A DNA stretch of 64,000 nucleotides, from the NCBI GenBank assembly GCA_963779645.1, contig CAVZYX010000005.1, forward strand, positions 1,736,001 through 1,800,000, in the 5' to 3' direction. A program made the translations under genes and the position numbers. Position 1 is the stretch's first letter; every line of letters begins with the position of its first letter. This DNA is from CALMBW01 sp963779645 (GTDB lineage: Bacteria > Actinomycetota > CADDZG01 > WHSQ01). Below the pieces are notes generated by a model. It was given only the letters and a program-made list of their open reading frames with translations. It was not told the DNA's origin and did no database searches. Positions 61,500-64,000 of this stretch are shown piece by piece.

Positions 61500-63211
61500 A
61501 TGCGTAAAGGTCTCGTTGTCGCCTCGGTGGGAGTCATGGCCATCTTGTCGGCCCAGCCATCAGTGGGGGGTCCGACAGCGGTTCAGCCGCCCACGACCTT
61601 GGATGAAACGATCGTTGCCGAAGGAGAACGCGACCTCGGTTACGGCGAAGGGAATCCCTACGTAACGCGCACGCTCGGAGCCAAGGCTCCTAGGGGTCGG
61701 GTAAAGCCCCTTGCCGGATTCAAGCAGCTGACCGACATACACGTTGTCGACGAAGAGTCACCGGGCCGCGTTGAGTACTTCGACAATTGTGACCAGGCAG
61801 TGTCGTCTGCCTACAGGGTCCAAGAAGCGATGAGCGCCCAGGTCGGCGAATCCATGATCCGGCGCGTCAGCCAGATCAAGACGGGACCTGCCCTTGAGGA
61901 AGACCTAACCTTCACCATCTCGACCGGCGACAACATCGATAACAACCAACTGAACGAAGCGCGCTGGTTCATCGATCTTCTCGATGGCGAGATGGTCGTC
62001 CCCGACTCGGGGAAGATCGGGCAGTACGACGGCTTCACCGCGAGGAATTCGATGAAGCTCTTTCCGACGAGATCCTCGACCTAGCGCAAGAAGGCTTCGA
62101 CGCGACGGGAACACAGCAGCCGTGGTACGTGGTTCTGGGGAACCACGACGGTCTCGTGCAAGGGAACCTTCGAACGGGTACAGAGTTCCAGTTCGTTGTC
62201 ACCGGCGCCAGCAAGGTCTTCCTGGACGTCAAGGAGTACGACGGATGCCCCGAGGACTCCACCGATCCGGGGCAGCTCTACCAGGCGTTCCAAGACGCGT
62301 ACCTCTCGCACAGTCAGAAGGTCCCGTCGGATGGGAATCGCTCGTTCATGGGTAAGGACTACCTGCACGATCAGTACTTCGACACCGCCGGCAAGCCCGA
62401 TGGGCATGGCTTGAACCTGGCCCCGGACTTCCCTTACCTCGATGAAGGCCAGAGCGCTTTCCCCGCGGGGTACTACGCCTTCAACATCTCCGACGACATC
62501 GTGGGTGTGTCGATGGACACGGTCGCTTATGACCTTTCTGACTCGGGTCAGCTCGACAACGAACAGTTCAAGTGGATCGAGAAGACCTTGAAGAAGCACT
62601 CGAAGGTCTATTACGACGTGAACGGTAAGAAGAAGAGGAACCCCAACGCCAAGCAGCGCATGATCGTGCTGTTCTCGCACCATCACTCCACGGCGATGCG
62701 CTATCCATCGCTTCCCGAGGGTGCACCCGCTGAGATGATGCCGATCCACTGTTTCGAGGCCGACGACGCCGAGGGGTGCGCTGACGCTGAAGGACTACGG
62801 GATCTTCTCCATCGGTTCCCGAACGTGATCGCATGGGTGAACGGCCACGGACATCGGAACCGAGTGTTGCCATTCAGCTATCCGAGCGATCAGAAGCGCA
62901 GCTTCTGGGAGATCAACACCGCTTCGCACATCGACTGGCCGCAGCAGTCGCGGTTGATCGAGATCGGATACGTGCCGGGCAAGGACGGGGCCGCCGACAC
63001 GGTCGTCATCTACGGAACACTCGTCGACCACGGTGCTCTGACCGATCCCGATCCAATGACTCAAGATCCGGTCGAATACCTGGCTTCGATCTCGAGGGTC
63101 GAGGCCTACTACGACGCGTGCGTCCGATTGTTGCAAGCGGATTGTGAAGCGACCGGTGACCCCGGGGATCAGAACGTGCGGCTCGTGATGAAAGCGCCTT
63201 TCGATCTCTAA
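61500..63211 (+). pseudogene. secreted metallophosphoesterase, one frameshift near 62040
   Basis: Signal peptide at the front (MRKGLVVASVGVMAILSAQ). FKQLTDIHVVDEESPGR (DxH metal motif), then STGDNIDNNQ (GDxxD/N). After GQYDGFTA the frame is lost; the other frame continues EEFDEALSDEILDLAQEGF, WYVVLGNHDGLVQG (GNHD) and, later, LFSHHHSTAM and VNGHGHRN. Restoring one missing base gives about 570 residues. It resembles the secreted actinobacterial metallophosphoesterases of the PPA1498 type. All metal motifs are intact, so a read error is likely. Confidence 0.82.
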
Positions 63212-63238
63212 GTCTTAGCTTGCCCGTAACCTAGTTTC

Positions 63239-64000
63239 ATGATCACGATCAACCGGCTTAATAAGGCCTTCGGCGCGCGCCGGCTTTTCGTCGACGCCGA
63301 CCTACAGATATGGGCTCGTGATCGCGTCGCCCTCGTCGGTCCTAACGGGTCCGGTAAAACCACGCTGCTCGAGATGGTGGCCGGGGATCAGGAGGTTGAC
63401 TCCGGCACGATCCGGATCGCGAAGGATGTCGTGGTCGGCTATCTGCGGCAGGAGACCGACGAGCTCCGAGGTCGGAGCCTTCTGGAAGAGACTCTGAGAG
63501 CGGGCTCGGAGGTAACGGCGGCGGGTCATCGGATGGAGATCCTCGAAAGAGAGATGGCCGACGCGCCACCGGGGGCCGAGCGCGAGCGCCTGGTCAGCGA
63601 GTACGGGCGGCTCCAAGACAGATTCCTGAACCTTGGGGGATACACCTTGGAGGCCGACGCGAAGAGAGTCTTGGGTGGGCTCGGTTTCGCAGAGGAAGAC
63701 CTCGAGAGACAAACCGAAACGTTCTCCGGCGGGTGGTTGATGCGGGTGGCATTGGCCAAACTCCTGCTGGCGCAGCCCGATCTCTTGATGCTCGACGAGC
63801 CCACGAACCACCTCGATGTTGAATCGGTCGAATGGTTCGAGCGTTTCCTCTCTGTCTACGAGGGCGCCGTACTACTCATCTCTCACGACAGGGACTTCAT
63901 CGATGGCGTCGCCACGCAGGTGGTCGAGATCGATGATCGCAAGTTGGTTTCCTACCGAGGCAACTACGCGGACTTCGTCGAACAGCGAGCGGTGATGGCA
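63239..64000 (+). CDS. ABC-F family ATPase, cut by the window end
   Basis: The first 254 codons are present and the gene runs off the right edge. ATPase domain one: Walker A VGPNGSGKTT near residue 34, signature FSGGWLMRVALAKLLL, Walker B LLMLDEPTNHLD, and ISHDRDFID switch, ending in a DDRKLVSYRGNY stretch that begins the ABC-F linker. No membrane segment. ABC-F proteins act on ribosomes, in translation or antibiotic protection. The ATG at 63239 lies 27 bases after the metallophosphoesterase stop. Confidence 0.9.
   Translation, partial: MITINRLNKAFGARRLFVDADLQIWARDRVALVGPNGSGKTTLLEMVAGDQEVDSGTIRIAKDVVVGYLRQETDELRGRSLLEETLRAGSEVTAAGHRMEILEREMADAPPGAERERLVSEYGRLQDRFLNLGGYTLEADAKRVLGGLGFAEEDLERQTETFSGGWLMRVALAKLLLAQPDLLMLDEPTNHLDVESVEWFERFLSVYEGAVLLISHDRDFIDGVATQVVEIDDRKLVSYRGNYADFVEQRAVMA

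Noticed and set aside
62036..62044. Programmed frameshift in the metallophosphoesterase
   Set aside because: No slippery heptamer or nearby stop-codon signal is seen, and four other genes show similar isolated breaks, so error is simpler.

Overview
The window reads as a chromosomal segment of a high-GC actinobacterium, probably an uncultured lineage. The evidence is a menaquinone-only quinone pathway, split LigD-type end-joining modules, a BsaP-like partner gene beside bioB, MMPL and LVIVD-repeat proteins, TANNNT-type -10 elements close to start codons, and frequent GTG/TTG starts. This is an inference from gene content; no rRNA is present. Gene density is very high, neighbouring genes often overlap by 1 to 16 bases, and there is no phage, transposase, integrase or CRISPR array. 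No gene-free stretch exceeds about 300 bases.

Layout. 1-13.3 kb: a giant LuxR/AAA regulator with a small upstream gene, a secreted metal-dependent amidohydrolase/dipeptidase, an unrecognised 496-residue protein, an EamA transporter, a proline racemase-family enzyme, an acyl-CoA synthetase and a secreted M14 peptidase. 13.4-18.2 kb: a three-gene membrane formate dehydrogenase whose catalytic subunit carries an in-frame UGA with a textbook SECIS hairpin, so it is a selenoprotein and not a broken gene. 18.2-26.8 kb: secreted GDPD and S15-like hydrolases, a beta-lactamase-fold protein, a histidine kinase, an ECF sigma factor with its membrane partner, glutamate dehydrogenase (frameshifted), an ArsR-SRPBCC pair with a clear double operator, and a flavodoxin-fold reductase. 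26.8-34.3 kb: 4-alpha-glucanotransferase (frameshifted), an end-joining set (LigD-type polymerase, ATP-dependent ligase, divergent HhH-PHP nuclease-like protein), a small coiled-coil membrane protein and a second S15 hydrolase.

34.3-44.3 kb is a menaquinone region: merR-menG-menF forward, menB-menA-menC-menD reverse, menE forward, with a ceramidase-like secreted protein between. A 14-base operator-like element next to merR recurs between menB and menE. 44.3-50.9 kb holds an MMPL exporter and the biotin operon bioA-bioF-bioD-bioB-bsaP; bioF is frameshifted, bioD appears to start at CTG, and bsaP is a 53-codon gene. 51.0-64 kb: PAP2 phosphatase, tRNA-Cys and tRNA-Val separated by a long hairpin, a secreted sulfatase with a 16-bp hairpin upstream, small zinc-ribbon and DUF4177-like proteins, a class V aminotransferase with PlsC, a VOC protein, MsrB, a cation efflux protein, an LVIVD-repeat protein, a secreted metallophosphoesterase (frameshifted) and the first 254 codons of an ABC-F ATPase cut by the window edge.

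Together: formate can feed electrons through FdhABC into the menaquinone pool whose synthesis is encoded 20 kb away. Many secreted hydrolases (peptidases, phosphodiesterases, sulfatase, ceramidase-like) point to an organic-matter scavenging heterotroph. Five otherwise well-conserved genes (gdhA, malQ, menA, bioF, the metallophosphoesterase) carry single-base-type frameshifts, which is more likely a sequence-quality issue than five independent gene losses.
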